A DNA stretch of 64,000 bases from contig NC_091273.1 in the NCBI RefSeq assembly GCF_042100115.1, forward strand, positions 1,736,001-1,800,000, read 5' to 3'. The notes below the pieces were generated by a model, which saw only the letters and a list, made by a program, of their open reading frames with translations, ran no database searches and was not told where the DNA came from. This document shows positions 36,564 through 48,204 of this stretch, one piece after another (within the stretch, counting starts at the first letter, position 1; each line of letters begins with the position of its first letter). The stretch comes from Alternaria dauci (Eukaryota > Ascomycota > Dothideomycetes > Pleosporales > Pleosporaceae). The translations under genes and the position numbers were made by a program.

Positions 36564-39500
36564 AGCTAATCTATAAGAAGAGATACCTAAGGCTATTCTT
36601 ATTACTTTATTAGAATATATTAGTCTAAGCCTTTATACGCGCGCTAATAGTTAGGCTATTATACTAATTTTTTTTATTTTATATAAGTTTTATTAGAATA
36701 AGATATCCTATTCTTAGCTATAATTTCTATTATTATTTACTTAGGCTCTTACTATTTATAAGTCTTAAGGTATAAGTCTTAGCTAAGTAGTAGTATAGGA
36801 TAAAAGAGACTTTATCTTAGGTTTACTATATATTACTATTTCTTAGGTTAAAAGTTTAGAGGGTCTAGTATTTAAGGAGTTTATATCCTTTAATTATTTA
36901 TATAGAAAGGAGGGTAAGGTAGTATAGTAGTAGAAGAAGGATAAGGAGTAGTAGGCTAAAGAAATTATTTCTTTATAAGAGATAAGCTTTTTTTAAGCTT
37001 ATCCTCTATAGTAGGCTTAATACTAGCTATATTAATCCTTTATTATATCCCCTACGTTTACTAACTTATTATAGTAGTTCTAAATACCTTATATTTAGTT
37101 TTCTCCCTCTCTATTAGAGTTATCCTTAGAGTTATCCTTAGATTCCTCTTAGAATTTATAGTCCCTAAAGTTAAGCTCTTCTTTAACTACATTAATATCT
37201 AATTCCTCTAGAATCCTAGTTAGTTTAACTTAATACTTAGCTAATACTTTACTTACCTAGCTTATCTATAATTTATTACTCTAGTATAGTTATATTATTT
37301 ATATTAATTACTTTTTCTTCCTCTTCTAAGTTCTAGTTAGTATTAAGGCTAGACTCTACTCTAGCTTATAAATTATTTATCTTTTATTAGTAATTATTAG
37401 CCTATACCTTCTATATAAACTTACTAAGATTAGGCTTAGACTTATCCTCTATTAGTATATTATTATCTTTATTATCTATTACCTATATATTAGTTTATAG
37501 GCTAATACTTAGCTAATACTACTATACCTAAGCTATATCTTAGCTTAAATTTTAGTCTTAGTTACTCTAACTTAAGCTAGTTATTTATATTCTTAGGTAG
37601 CTCCCCTTTAGGCTCTCTTAATTCTAATAGTATATATTTAGCTTCCTTACTATTAATATACTTATATAGAAACTTCTTACTAGAAAATACTTATTTATTA
37701 AATAATAGAGGTAAGTAGTATAGGCTATACTAAGTAGTAAGGTAAAGGTAGCTATTTTCCTAAAAGTATCCTTATATTTATATAGTAATAACTATAGCTA
37801 TAATAATCCTCTCCTAATATTAGAAAAGTAGTATAAATAGGGGGATTAGTAGGCTAGTATTATTATTAATTTTAATTAGGGGCTTATAGCGTTTAATATA
37901 GTTCTAGTAAGTTTCCTTAATAAGGTTAACCTAATATTATTAGCTTTAGCTAATACTAGACTAATACTAGTATATCTAACGTACCTTATTATAGTAGGTA
38001 GGTAGCTTAGTATATAAAGAGCTTTTTAATAAATATAGGTAGGCCTAGGGAGTATAAGTTAGTATAACTTATATCATAGTAAGTAGTTATAAATATACTT
38101 TAAACTTAGTACTTATTATCTACTTAATGTATACTCTAAAGTCTATATTATATAGTATATTAATCTTAGTAGTAGTATTCTTAGCTATTTCTATCTAGAA
38201 ATCTTTAATATATAACTAGTACTTAAAGTTATAGTCCTTATTATACTAGCTATTAATATAGTTAAGGTACACTCTAGCCTTATACTTAGGTATAACTATT
38301 ACGTAGTATTAGTATAGGCTAATACCTACCTAATACTATACTTACACTTAGTATTATCTATATCTCCTTCTATATCTAGTTCTTACTCTACTTCTATAAG
38401 GGTACTATTAGCTTCTATATAGACTACCTTTAATACTATATATATAATCTAATTAAGAGGTATTAGACTATCCTCTAGTTAGTAAATAGTTTCTTATTTT
38501 ATAAAGTACTTATTCTTCTCTTTCTATATAGTAGTATTTCTAGTTTATACTCTACCCTTTTAGCTTAGGTACTTATTCTAACTAAACCTATAACCTTTTA
38601 GTAGGGCCTAATACCTACCTAATACTAATATACCTAATCTCTATAGTAATATTATTACTCTAGTAGTAGAAGCTATCTTTAAAACACTTTCTCTTAGTCT
38701 TATCTTTTTCTACGTCTAAGGTATTTTAGATAGTAGGCTTTAACTTTTTTAACTAGAATATTAATAAGGCCTAATTAATATAAGCTTATATTAGTTAGGG
38801 TAGTATTATATACTTACCTTATTAGTACTATTATTTAATAGGATCTCTATAAGCTTAATACCTATAGCCTTCTTATATTACTCTTTATTCTTAATAATAT
38901 ATAGGTTTATAGAGTATATAGCCTTAGATAGATCTACTATATTAGGTAGTAATAGTAGTATTAGTTTAGCGTACCTAGTATTAGGCTCTATAGGTCTATA
39001 GGGCGTAAGTAAGGTATAAGAGGTAAAGAGGGAGTAGAGGAGATATTATTAGTATAGGTAATATTAGCGTAAACTTACTATATTTAGGGCTTACTTTTAA
39101 TCTAAGATAAGTATTCCTAATTAGTTATAATCTTACTATTACTTATACTAGTAGGATTAGTAGTAAAGGTAAAGGTAAAGGTAAAGGTAAAGTTTAAATA
39201 TATATTTTTTCTTCTATACTTTAATCCTCTTCCTCTTCTATCCTCTTCCTCTTATATCTATCTATTATTACCTAACACTATACTAATACTTTTATTAGTA
39301 TATTATCTTACTTTCTACTTACTTATATACTATATAGTACTTATAATATCTATTAGCTCTAATATATTAAGTTTACCTTTACTTTTACCTTTACCTTCTA
39401 CTTTTACTTATTATTATAGTTACCTAAAAGCGTTTACTATTAATAAAGTATTATTAACTCTTATAGTTAACCTTTCTCTTACTTCCTACTTACCTCTTAT

Positions 39501-39900
39501 ACTTATAACCTAATAACCCTAATTACTACTACTATAATAATAATAATACTACTACTACTTCTCTTAATATAGTTAACTATATATATTAGCTAGTATTAGC
39601 TAGTAGTAGTCTATATCTTATACTTACTTAGGGTTTAGTACTACCTATCCTCTACCTAGTATAACTAATCCTAAGGGTACTTAAAGTTATCTTACTATTA
39701 CTTATAAAGCTCCTTACCCTATTATCTTAATAATAAGTATATATATTCCTAACTACTACCTCTTACTTATTAATCTAGGTACCCTACTTAGTTTACCTAC
39801 TTTAAGTTCCTTAATAGTATAGCTACCTAGTATTACTTTAGATACTCTACCTACTACTACTCCTACTAGTAGCGCTAGTAGTAGTAGTTAGGATCTAACT
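36564..39900. other. Unassigned RIP-altered sequence
   Basis: 3.3 kb without a recognised element. Read through RIP stops, the plus strand around 36,800-37,150 gives a continuous frame, and this might be another part of a Helitron-like protein, but I found no motif to prove it. A pair of inverted GGTAAA arrays lies at 39,163-39,195 and 39,371-39,399. Confidence 0.4.
39163..39399. repeat. Inverted pair of hexamer arrays (GGTAAA / TTTACC)
   Basis: About five GGTAAA units at 39,163-39,195 face about four TTTACC-like units at 39,371-39,399, separated by a pyrimidine-rich stretch with CTCTTCCTC repeats. It could fold into a hairpin of about 30 bp stem. Its link to a mobile element is not clear. 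Confidence 0.5.
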
Positions 39901-39949
39901 TATATAGTTATTAATGGCTATATTTATAAGAGTACTACTATATCTATAT

Positions 39950-40687
39950 ATATAATACCTATATTTAGTTAATACCCGCTATCTAATACTATAATAATAA
40001 ACTTTAACGCGTTATAACTCTACTAATATAGACCTAGTTTAGGAAGTAATTAAAGAAATTAAATTACGTAAGCTAAGCGTATCTTTCTTATATATAAAAG
40101 TTACTAGTAAGTATAATATTAACTAACGTACGCTTACTTAAAGATACTAAGGCGTTATAAAGCTATATAGGGTTAGCTACCTCTCCCTATATCTATAATA
40201 TAAGATAGAGCTTATATAATACATTAAGACGCTTACTAAGTAACGTTTACTACCTATAAGGATAATAATATATTAATTTACTTTATCTTTAGCTAGAAAA
40301 GAAGTTTTAGATAGCTAGGTTATACGCTTTATTAACTAGAACGCCTCTTATCTTATCTTACGCTAATAATAAAGGATAGACTAGTTATACTATAAAGCTA
40401 ATTTAGGGGAGAAGTATAGCTTATACTTTAAGCTCTTATATAATAAGATAGAAGAGTATAACGTATAACCTACCTATATATTTAATATAGATAAGAAGGG
40501 ATTTTAACTTAAGGAACTTAGAAGATTAAAATAAGTATTTAATAAGGTCCTTTATAGCTAAAAGGGGGTTACTATAATACTTTAAGATAGCTTAATAGAG
40601 TAGATAATAGTCCTAGCTTATATTTATTTAGATAAGTTAGTTTTAAGCCCTTCTCTTATTTATTAAGTAGCTAATAGAGTAGTTTAA
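39950..40687 (+). pseudogene. pogo/Fot-type DDE transposase remnant, N-terminal part
   Basis: Plus-strand frame, read through RIP stops. It shows the layout of fungal pogo-like transposases (Tc1/mariner superfamily): a helix-turn-helix segment (IKEIKLRKLSVSFLYIKV, about 40,055), a CENP-B-like second HTH (LIQYIKTLTKQRLPP, about 40,215), and the start of the DDE_1 catalytic domain (IFNIDKKGFQL, about 40,480, where NxDEKGF carries the first catalytic Asp). The frame is cut by family B at 40,688 and resumes after 42,109. Confidence 0.8.
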
Positions 40688-42109
40688 TCCCCCCCTAGGC
40701 CTTAGGGATAGGGCCTATAGTGTTATCTTATATTATGTTACTAAGAAATTTTAAAACTAAGCCTAAACTGTCCTAGCGTATTTAGAAGTCTCTTTTTACC
40801 TATAATACCTCTCCGTCCACTCTACCTACATTATGCCCTGCACCACCTTAACGTCCCTACTATTATAACTACTACTAATACTACTTAGAAATTAAGCTCT
40901 ATTATATTATAGTAATTATATTTTAAGAGCGTAAGCACTACTACTATTATAATTATAGTTATAGTAATAGTTATAATTATAATTCCCTTTAAGCGGCTAT
41001 AAAGCCTATATATTAGTACTAATACCTAAACTCCTCTATAGTTACTACGCACCTAAGTCCTATTATACTATATCCTAAGCCTCCTATATTAATATTATTA
41101 TTATTAAATTAATTATCTACTACCTTATTAATACCTACCCTACGCGCGTAATTATTAGCTATACCTACTTAATACAATTATAAGATAGGGATAAGCTAGC
41201 TAAGGACCTACTATAGCTATCTATTATAGTCCCCGCTTATAACTATCTTAATATACGCTTCTTACTCTATTATAAGCGTGCCCCTAGCCACTATTATATT
41301 ACTTAGCTTCTTAATATAAACGTTCTGCTCTATAGTAATAGATAACCTTACTTCTATATTTATCCTAGTACTAGCTAGTTAAGCGACGCTACCTAGGTAA
41401 ATAAGAGTTATAGTAAATAGGCTATCTATATAAAAGAGAATTTTATATTAGTCCTTAGTAGTATTATCTAAAAAGTTAAGAGAGGAGAGGTAGGTATTTA
41501 GGAAGGGGCTTAAGATACTATAAGGCTTAAGATTATTTTAATTTAAGCTAATTGAATCCTTAGTATACTAGTGCTTTACGTCTATATTAGTATTAACGTT
41601 AAGTACTATCTATAACTCTAGGAATAGCTGTTTAACGCCTATAACGTGATTATAGGTTATAAGGCGTATAGTATTAAAGAAAGTATTTCTCTTTAGTAGT
41701 AGGCTTTAGGATAGAGTATTAAAGTAGAAGTTAAGAAATAGAAATTTAAAGAGTTACTTAAATATTTCTATAGCCTTAAGTACTATAGTTATAAGCCTAG
41801 AGGTAAGCTATAAACTATAGTTATTAACTAAAAAACTCTTCTTCTACTTTAACTCCTCTTCTCCTTAATATCGCCGCGACTATCTAGAACCGCTTAAGTA
41901 AGGCTCCCGTCCTAGCGGATTAATATATAGGTTACTAACCTATATCTAAAGTTTAGGGCTTTAGTTTTAACCTATCTATTATTAAACTATATATAGCTAT
42001 ATATAGAAAAAATAGGTATTTAGGAAATATACCTTTACTATAATTTATTATAGTGTCTTTTAATAGTATTATACTTACTTCTTTTACTAGCACGTTTATT
42101 ATTTAAATA
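40688..42109 (-). mobile_element. Family B element, copy 3, inside the pogo transposase
   Basis: 1,422 bp copy inverted relative to copies 1 and 2. It is flanked by a perfect 11 bp duplication GAGTAGTTTAA (40,677-40,687 and 42,110-42,120). Removing the copy plus one duplicate restores the transposase frame, which confirms both ends. The interior is close to copy 1 and somewhat less RIP-damaged (for example around 40,800-40,860, CCGTCCACTCTACCTAC). Confidence 0.82.
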
Positions 42110-43366
42110 GAGTAGTTTAATTAAGCTAGATAGATACTATTAACTTATAAAAGTATTTAGTCTTTTTTAGTTTATCTCTAACTAGCTAGAGTAATAATAA
42201 TATTAGGTTAGCTTAGCTTAAGGAGGTTTTTAAATAAGAGACTAAATAATATACTTTAACTAAGTACTAATTACTACTCCTTAATAGCTATAGATCCTAT
42301 ATAACTATAGATTTTATTAATTATTATAATAATAATAATATCTTCTTAGCTATATTTCCCCCTTATATAACCTATACGCTTTAACCCCTTAATATTAAGA
42401 TATTTAAACCCCTTTCTAGTACTTACTTAAACTAGCTGTTAGTGTATCTTTAGAATAGTTAAGGGTTACTTAATATAGTAAAAGGAGACTTCTTCCTACT
42501 CTTTTAGGTAGCTTAGAGTAGTACTTTTAAACCTTAGGCTATCTAGAAGGCCTTTAAGGTAACTAGGATATAGCTATATAACCCTAAGGTTATACTCTAG
42601 AGATTTTAAAAGGAGGTATTAGATTTAGATAAAAGTAGAGCTTCTATACTAAGTAGAGAGGATTAGCTTAAACTAGAGTTTATTATATACTATATAGTAA
42701 AGGATTAAAGTAGTAAAGATATTAAGAAACTTTAGTAAAGTCTATACTATATCTTAGCTTAAAATAATATCCTTTATAGAGAGATTAGGGGTCTTTAGGA
42801 TACCCTAAATATTAAAAAGAAATAAGAGAAGAAGAGCTATACTCTCTATCTTAAAGACCCTTAAGGGTATAATAGAGGAGCTATTTTCTAGTCCCCTAAG
42901 TAGGTTTAAAAAGCTTAAGATAATAAGGTATTATAATAATAATAAGCTATATAACTAAAGCTTTAAAAATTAGAATTAGCTTAGTTAAGAGAGTAAGCCT
43001 ATCTTTATAAGCTTTAACTTACCTAGGAGAAGTGTATTAAGCGTAAGAGACTTAAGGAGGTTAGGTAGTAAGAATAAGAAGTAGAGGTAGCTTAAAAAGC
43101 TTATTAAAAAGTACTTTATAATACTAAAAAAGTTATAAAATTATCTTAAAAAGGTAAGTGTAAGGCTTTAGAAGCTCTTAAGCTACCTAGAAAGTATTAA
43201 AAGTATATTATTAATATTCTATCTTATATACTAGTTAGGGTAGTTATATAGGCGGCTTAACCTAAAAGAACTAAAACGTAGTTAATATAGACCCCTAAAA
43301 AATATTCTAAATAAGCTAAAACCTTTATAAGGGTTTATATAGTATAAATCTATCTTATTATAATTT
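42110..43366 (+). pseudogene. pogo/Fot-type DDE transposase remnant, C-terminal part
   Basis: Continues the frame interrupted at 40,687. The second catalytic region reads LLLLNSYRSYIT (about 42,275; the normal box is LLxDGHxSH, with Asp changed to Asn by a G-to-A transition). The third reads FPPYITYTLQPLNIKIFKPL (about 42,350; normally LQPLDxxxF, again Asp to Asn). A Lys/Glu/Gln-rich tail follows to about 43,340, as is usual for this fungal family. Loss of both Asp residues by RIP-type changes alone makes it inactive. Confidence 0.8.
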
Positions 43367-44737
43367 TATTAGCTTTAGCCTTTATAGACTTTTTTTATTA
43401 TTATAGTATGTTTAGAGACTTTTCTTAAGATAAAGCGTTAACTAGGTAACTACGGGCTTATATAAGCCTATATTTAGCACTACTAGTATATATATAGCAT
43501 ATTATAAACACTGGACACTAAAGATATATAATAGTAGTAAGGTAGTAGTTATACGCCTACTAGAGATAAGACGTAACCTTCTAATATATACGCTATCCTC
43601 TACGATCCTCCGCTATTTCCGCCCTTTATAACCTTTGTAACTACTACCCTTTATAACTACTACCGCCTCTGCTGCCCCTTCTTAAGAATAACTAACTAGC
43701 TACCTATAGTATAGCTACTGCTATCTAATAATTAGCTTTAGTTAGAGGAATATTAGTACTAGCGCTATCTATACCTTATTCTCTTATCCCTATAGTATCT
43801 CTTTAAACTCCCTCTCCTTAAGCTTAGGATATTACTCCTCTAATACTCTTTTAATATCCTTTATCTACTAGCGTAGCTAGTTCTTAGTTTCCTAGCTAAA
43901 GGCACCTTATTTAAGAATAATAAGGTAGCTAAATATAAGGAGCCTATAGCTATAGCGGCCGTCTATATAAGCTATATATACTAGCTCCTCTACCTTTCTC
44001 CCTATCTACGTCCTCCTCTACCTAATAGCTACCTTTATAATAATATTACTAATACTAGAGATATTAACCTAAGAGGCCTTTCTATTCTAGAATAGAAAGT
44101 AGAACTTAGGTAATTACTTATCTAACTTATTAAGGACCGCTCTAGGCGGCTCCTAAGTATATATAGGGTAGGTATATTACGTACTTATAGATATATTAAT
44201 TAGTATATATTTAACTAGGGTTTTTAGGCTAGGCTAGAAGACCTACTAGATAAGGATAAAGAGGAAATATATTATATACGCGATAGTTTATATATAAGGT
44301 AAGTCTTAAAAGTATTAAAGGTATTAAAGCTTATAAGTTAGTATTAGTATAAAGGTTAGAAGTAGCTAGGCTTTTATAGAAACGTATAAAATTCTAAGTA
44401 AGCTTAATTATAGTAAAGATACTATATCCTCCTCCCTTTATAATATATTATAATTATATTACTAGCTAATACTAGTAATCCCTATTAGACCTCTACTAAG
44501 GTTTCTAATAGGTGTCTTTTTTAGTTACCTTTAGTAAATTCTTTTAACTTTAGTTTTCGCGTATAGACGTTAGAGCTTTACTACTATAAAACGCTAATTA
44601 GTCTAGCGTTTAAATCGCGTTATTACTTTATCTTTTTTATTAACTTTTATAACTAATAAGTAGAGGGACAGCTACTTTTTACTTTTTTAAAGTTTTATTT
44701 TAATAATACCCCCCTACTTATAGAAAATAAAAAATTA
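43367..44737 (-). mobile_element. Family A element, variant 3
   Basis: Full-length 1.37 kb copy with some unmutated sites (ATCGCGTTATTAC near 44,615). The variant 3 interior includes AAGGAGCCTATAGCTATAGC and the GCTCCTAAGTATATATAGGG landmark. It follows directly on the pogo transposase tail. Confidence 0.77.
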
Positions 44738-45568
44738 AAACTATTATAATTTTATTATAATTTTTAGTAGTTATAGAGCTTTATTTTTAATAAAGATTTA
44801 GTGTTATTACTTAGGTATTAAATAAATATAGGTATTACGCGTATAGATATAGTAGTAAGACTTTATATATATAGCCTAGAGTTAAGATCTAATTTAACTA
44901 TAAGGTAGAATAGGTTCTAGTCTTCTATAGTAATATAATAGGACCTAGGAAAATTACTTAATAGGGTTAGTCTAATACTACCTAATACTAACTAATACCT
45001 TACTTTACTAATAGTATTATATAGCCTATATAGTAGAGGAGATCTAGTACTAATAGTAATATTAGGGTTAGGTATTACTAAAGCTTATTATCCTATACTA
45101 TATTAAAGAGTTTATAGCTATAGAGGTTAAGGCTCTATTCCTTAGCTACTTAAATCTACTTAGTAGGATAAGTGCGTCTACCTTTACTACTATTTATAAG
45201 GCTATTAAGGAAATATACCTTTAGCTCTAAGTTAGTATATATATAGTTATAGTATTAGCCTAGTATTAGACTAACTTTCTTAGCTATAAAGGTTATAGTT
45301 AATTATTAAGGTACTATTATTACTACTCCTAAGGATATAGCTAATACCTTTAAGGTAGCTAGGTTACTAAACGCCTACCTAAAGCTCTTAGAAAACTATA
45401 TCTTCTAATATACTTAGGTTATTATAGGGTGTTATAGGTCCTTAAGTTTATAATATATAGTTCTTAAAAGTATTTATACTATCTACTTTTAGTCTTATAG
45501 TCTAGCTCTTAGTTAGTAATAAGAATAAAAAAGATATTTTATAGCTTTAAATAATTTAGCTTACTTTA
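44738..45568. other. Unassigned RIP-altered sequence
   Basis: A readable plus-strand frame exists at about 45,080-45,330 if RIP stops are ignored (FIAIEVKALFLSYLNLL..), but I could not place it in a family. It lies between two family A copies. Confidence 0.35.
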
Positions 45569-46952
45569 TAATTCTTTATTTTCTTTAAGTATAGGGGTAT
45601 TATTAAAATATAACTTTAAAAAAATTAAAAGTAGCTATCCCTCTACTTATTAGTTATAAAGGTTAATAAAAAAGATAAAGTAATAATATAGTTAAAATAT
45701 AGGACTAATTAGTGTTTTATAGTAAAGCTCTAATATTAATAGATAAAAACTAAAGTTAGAAATATTTACTAAAGGTAACTAAGAAAAAGATACCTATTAA
45801 ACTTTAGTAGATCTAATAGGGATTACTAGCTATAAGCTAGTAATATAAGTGTAATATATTATAAAGGAAAGAGGGAGAGGATATAGTATATTTACTATAA
45901 CTAAGAGGGTTATATAAAAACCTAGCTACTTCTAACCTTTATACTAATACTAACTTATAAGCTTACTTTTAATACTATATATAATTAACTTATACTATAT
46001 ATAACTACCTTATATATAAATACTATAGTAATCCTTAATATATTATACTATAAGAATAATTAAACCTTAGTAGGGGAGGCCCTATATATACTATTAAATA
46101 ATATAAAAGATCTAAGTATTATATATATTAGTAAGCTACCCCTAAAAGTCTTCTAGGAGTTAGAGGAGTATAAACCTAATATCCTTTAGTACTTTTACTA
46201 TACTAAATATAATAAGGACCTTATAAGAGAGACTAGGGTTAGCTATATTATAATAGAGGAGAAGGTAGAGGAGACTATAGTAATAATTATAAGGAAGAAA
46301 AGGTTTAAGTTAATATTTATTATATATATTAATATATATTACTTTATTAAACTTATTAAGTCTAGCTACTTAACTAAAGTAGCCTTAGGTATTAGTTAAG
46401 AGACTAAGAAGTAGCTATACTAATAAATCCTAGACATTAATAAGGCGGTTAAGGAGAGGGATCTAGGAGTTATAGAGAGGGAGTTTAAATATATACTATA
46501 AGGAGAGTAAAATAAGGCGTAGATAACTATACTACTAGTATTCCTCTAGCTAAAGTTAATTATCTAGTGGTAATAGTATTATAGATAGCTATATTTAAAT
46601 AAGGCTATAACTATAACTATAGAGGTAGTAAAAGGAGGTTATAGTTAGTAGTAATAAAGATATTATAAGGAAGGGATATAGTAGGGGTAGGAGTAGGAGT
46701 AGCTATAAAGTATAGAAATAGTAAAGGATAGTATATAAGTTAGAAGGTTACTATAAATTATCTTATCTCTAGTAAGCGTATAATTTAATTATATATCTTT
46801 AGTGTCTAGTATTTATAATATACTATATATACTAGTAGTACTAAATACAGGCTTATATAAGCCTAGAGTTACCTAGTTAACACTTTATCTTAAAAAAAGT
46901 CTCTAAATATACTATAATAATAAAAAAAGTCTATAAAGGCTAAAGCTAAATA
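45569..46952 (+). mobile_element. Family A element, variant 1
   Basis: Full-length 1.38 kb copy, the fifth of variant 1. Ends are TAATTCTTTATTTTC and GGCTAAAGCTAAATA. Confidence 0.77.
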
Positions 46953-47184
46953 AAGATAGTTTAGTAGGGAAGATTTAAAATTATAATAGGAATTAAGGGA
47001 TATAGTATAAGGAGGTATAAGATAGATAGTAAGTAAATTATATTAGAAGAGAGGACTTTAGTATCTAGTTAAGGATTTATAAGTCTACTTATTAGGGTTA
47101 TATATAGGTTTTAATATATAGTAATAAGTCTAAGAGTTATTCTAGTTAAAGAAGAAGAGGCCTTCTTCTTAAATAGGGGAGAGA
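46953..47184 (+). mobile_element. 3' internal end of an LTR retrotransposon with polypurine tract
   Basis: Inverted match of 5,512-5,720. It ends in the polypurine tract AGGGGAGAGA (47,175-47,184) directly before the LTR. Confidence 0.65.
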
Positions 47185-47398
47185 TGTAGTAGAGAAATAA
47201 AAAAAAGTACAAGTAATTAAAGAGCTATTAGGCTTAAGGATAGTATAAGAAAAAGAGGCCCTATATAAACTAGCTAAATAGTATTTAGCTATAGAATAAT
47301 AACTATAATATATACTCTTTTTAATGTTTTAATATCTCCCTACTATATTAAGTACCTCGTCCTAATAGATATTTAGTAATAAAATACTTTCCTATATA
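47185..47398 (+). repeat. LTR (3' LTR of a rightward element)
   Basis: Starts TGTAGTAGAGAAA, unmutated. The end is decayed (TACTTTCCTATATA). The interior matches the LTRs at 5,300 and 27,442. With the polypurine tract before it, it is a 3' LTR. Confidence 0.72.
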
Positions 47399-47811
47399 AC
47401 TAAAAAGTTATATAGGATATATAATATCTTTTTTCTTATACCTAACTTTATACTTATTTATCTTAATAGTTTACTAACTAAGTAAATATACGAGTAGCCT
47501 ATCTACTAGAGTAAGTTTTTATCTTTCTAAATATATATAAAGTTAGTCGTTAGCTAACTTAGTCCTTAGGATATATTAGTTTAAAAACTTTAACCTTTTA
47601 ATAGACTTTCTCTTTTTATTACCCCTCTATATATAGTTTACAACTAACACGTCTAAATAACGCTTAGACTTAACCTTTAAACTTTAGACTTAAGGATAAT
47701 CTAAGCCGCCCCTAATTAACCTTTAGGATAAGGTAGCATATAGTTCTCTTTTCTTCTAAATAAAAACTTAGGGATACCTATGCGATAGCTTTCGTAGCGT
47801 AGCCCCTTACA
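47399..47811. other. Right fringe of the AT block
   Basis: RIP intensity falls here, and single CA/TG steps return from about 47,640 onward. No gene or element was recognised. Confidence 0.45.
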
Positions 47812-47953
47812 TTAGTCTAGCGTTCGAACTTCGTTATTACTTTATCTTTTTTCTTAACTTTTGCGACTAATAAATAGAGAGATAGCTGCTTGTCACTTTT
47901 TTGAAGTTCTATTTTGATGATACTCCCCCCTTGCAGAAAACAAAAAAATCATC
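47812..47953 (-). mobile_element. Family A terminal fragment at the block edge
   Basis: The last 142 bp of family A (ATTAGTCTAGCGTT to TTGCAGAAAACAAAAAAATCA), little altered by RIP. It shows TCA where other copies have TTA, giving the likely original terminus. It marks the end of the AT block. Confidence 0.72.
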
Positions 47954-48129
47954 GTACCTTAGTATTGTCGCTGCTTCCTACGAGATCCTTACTAATTCGG
48001 CCCGAATAAGCATTGATGTTGCTGACCGGACTCGTATTTAAACAGCTGGGCGGGCCGATTCTATAGTATCCTGTCATTTCGTACGGCCTTACTCCTCGGG
48101 TCGGATCTTCCGATTGTGTACAGGGGCTT

Positions 48130-48136
48130 TATATAA
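48130..48136 (+). promoter_or_regulatory. TATA box of the esterase gene
   Basis: TATATAA, 69 bases before the ATG at 48,205, within unmutated sequence. Spacing fits a short 5' leader. Confidence 0.55.
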
Positions 48137-48204
48137 GAGCACACCACAATTGTCTCTACTATAGCTCTACGACCATCCGTTCTTCGCACATCCTCGTTAC
48201 AGCT

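Larger units (their letters stand above)
5087..47810. repeat. 42.7 kb RIP-saturated AT-rich transposon block
   Basis: From the F-box stop codon to about 47,810 the sequence is dominated by A and T. The dinucleotides CA and TG are nearly absent; for example, the lines starting at 5,821 and 7,561 contain none. That is the expected end state of repeat-induced point mutation (CpA to TpA on both strands) in filamentous ascomycetes. Because ATG contains TG, start codons vanish too, so no substantial open frames exist except near 30,300-30,760. CAG, CAA and TGG codons have become stops, and reading these stops as Gln or Trp lets several transposon proteins be recognised. The parts are annotated separately below; their limits are approximate unless a target duplication fixes them. 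Confidence 0.95.

Noticed and set aside
5087..47810. Mitochondrial or plastid origin of the AT-rich block
   Set aside because: It contains nuclear transposon families with RIP signature and no organelle genes, and it is joined to nuclear genes on both sides.
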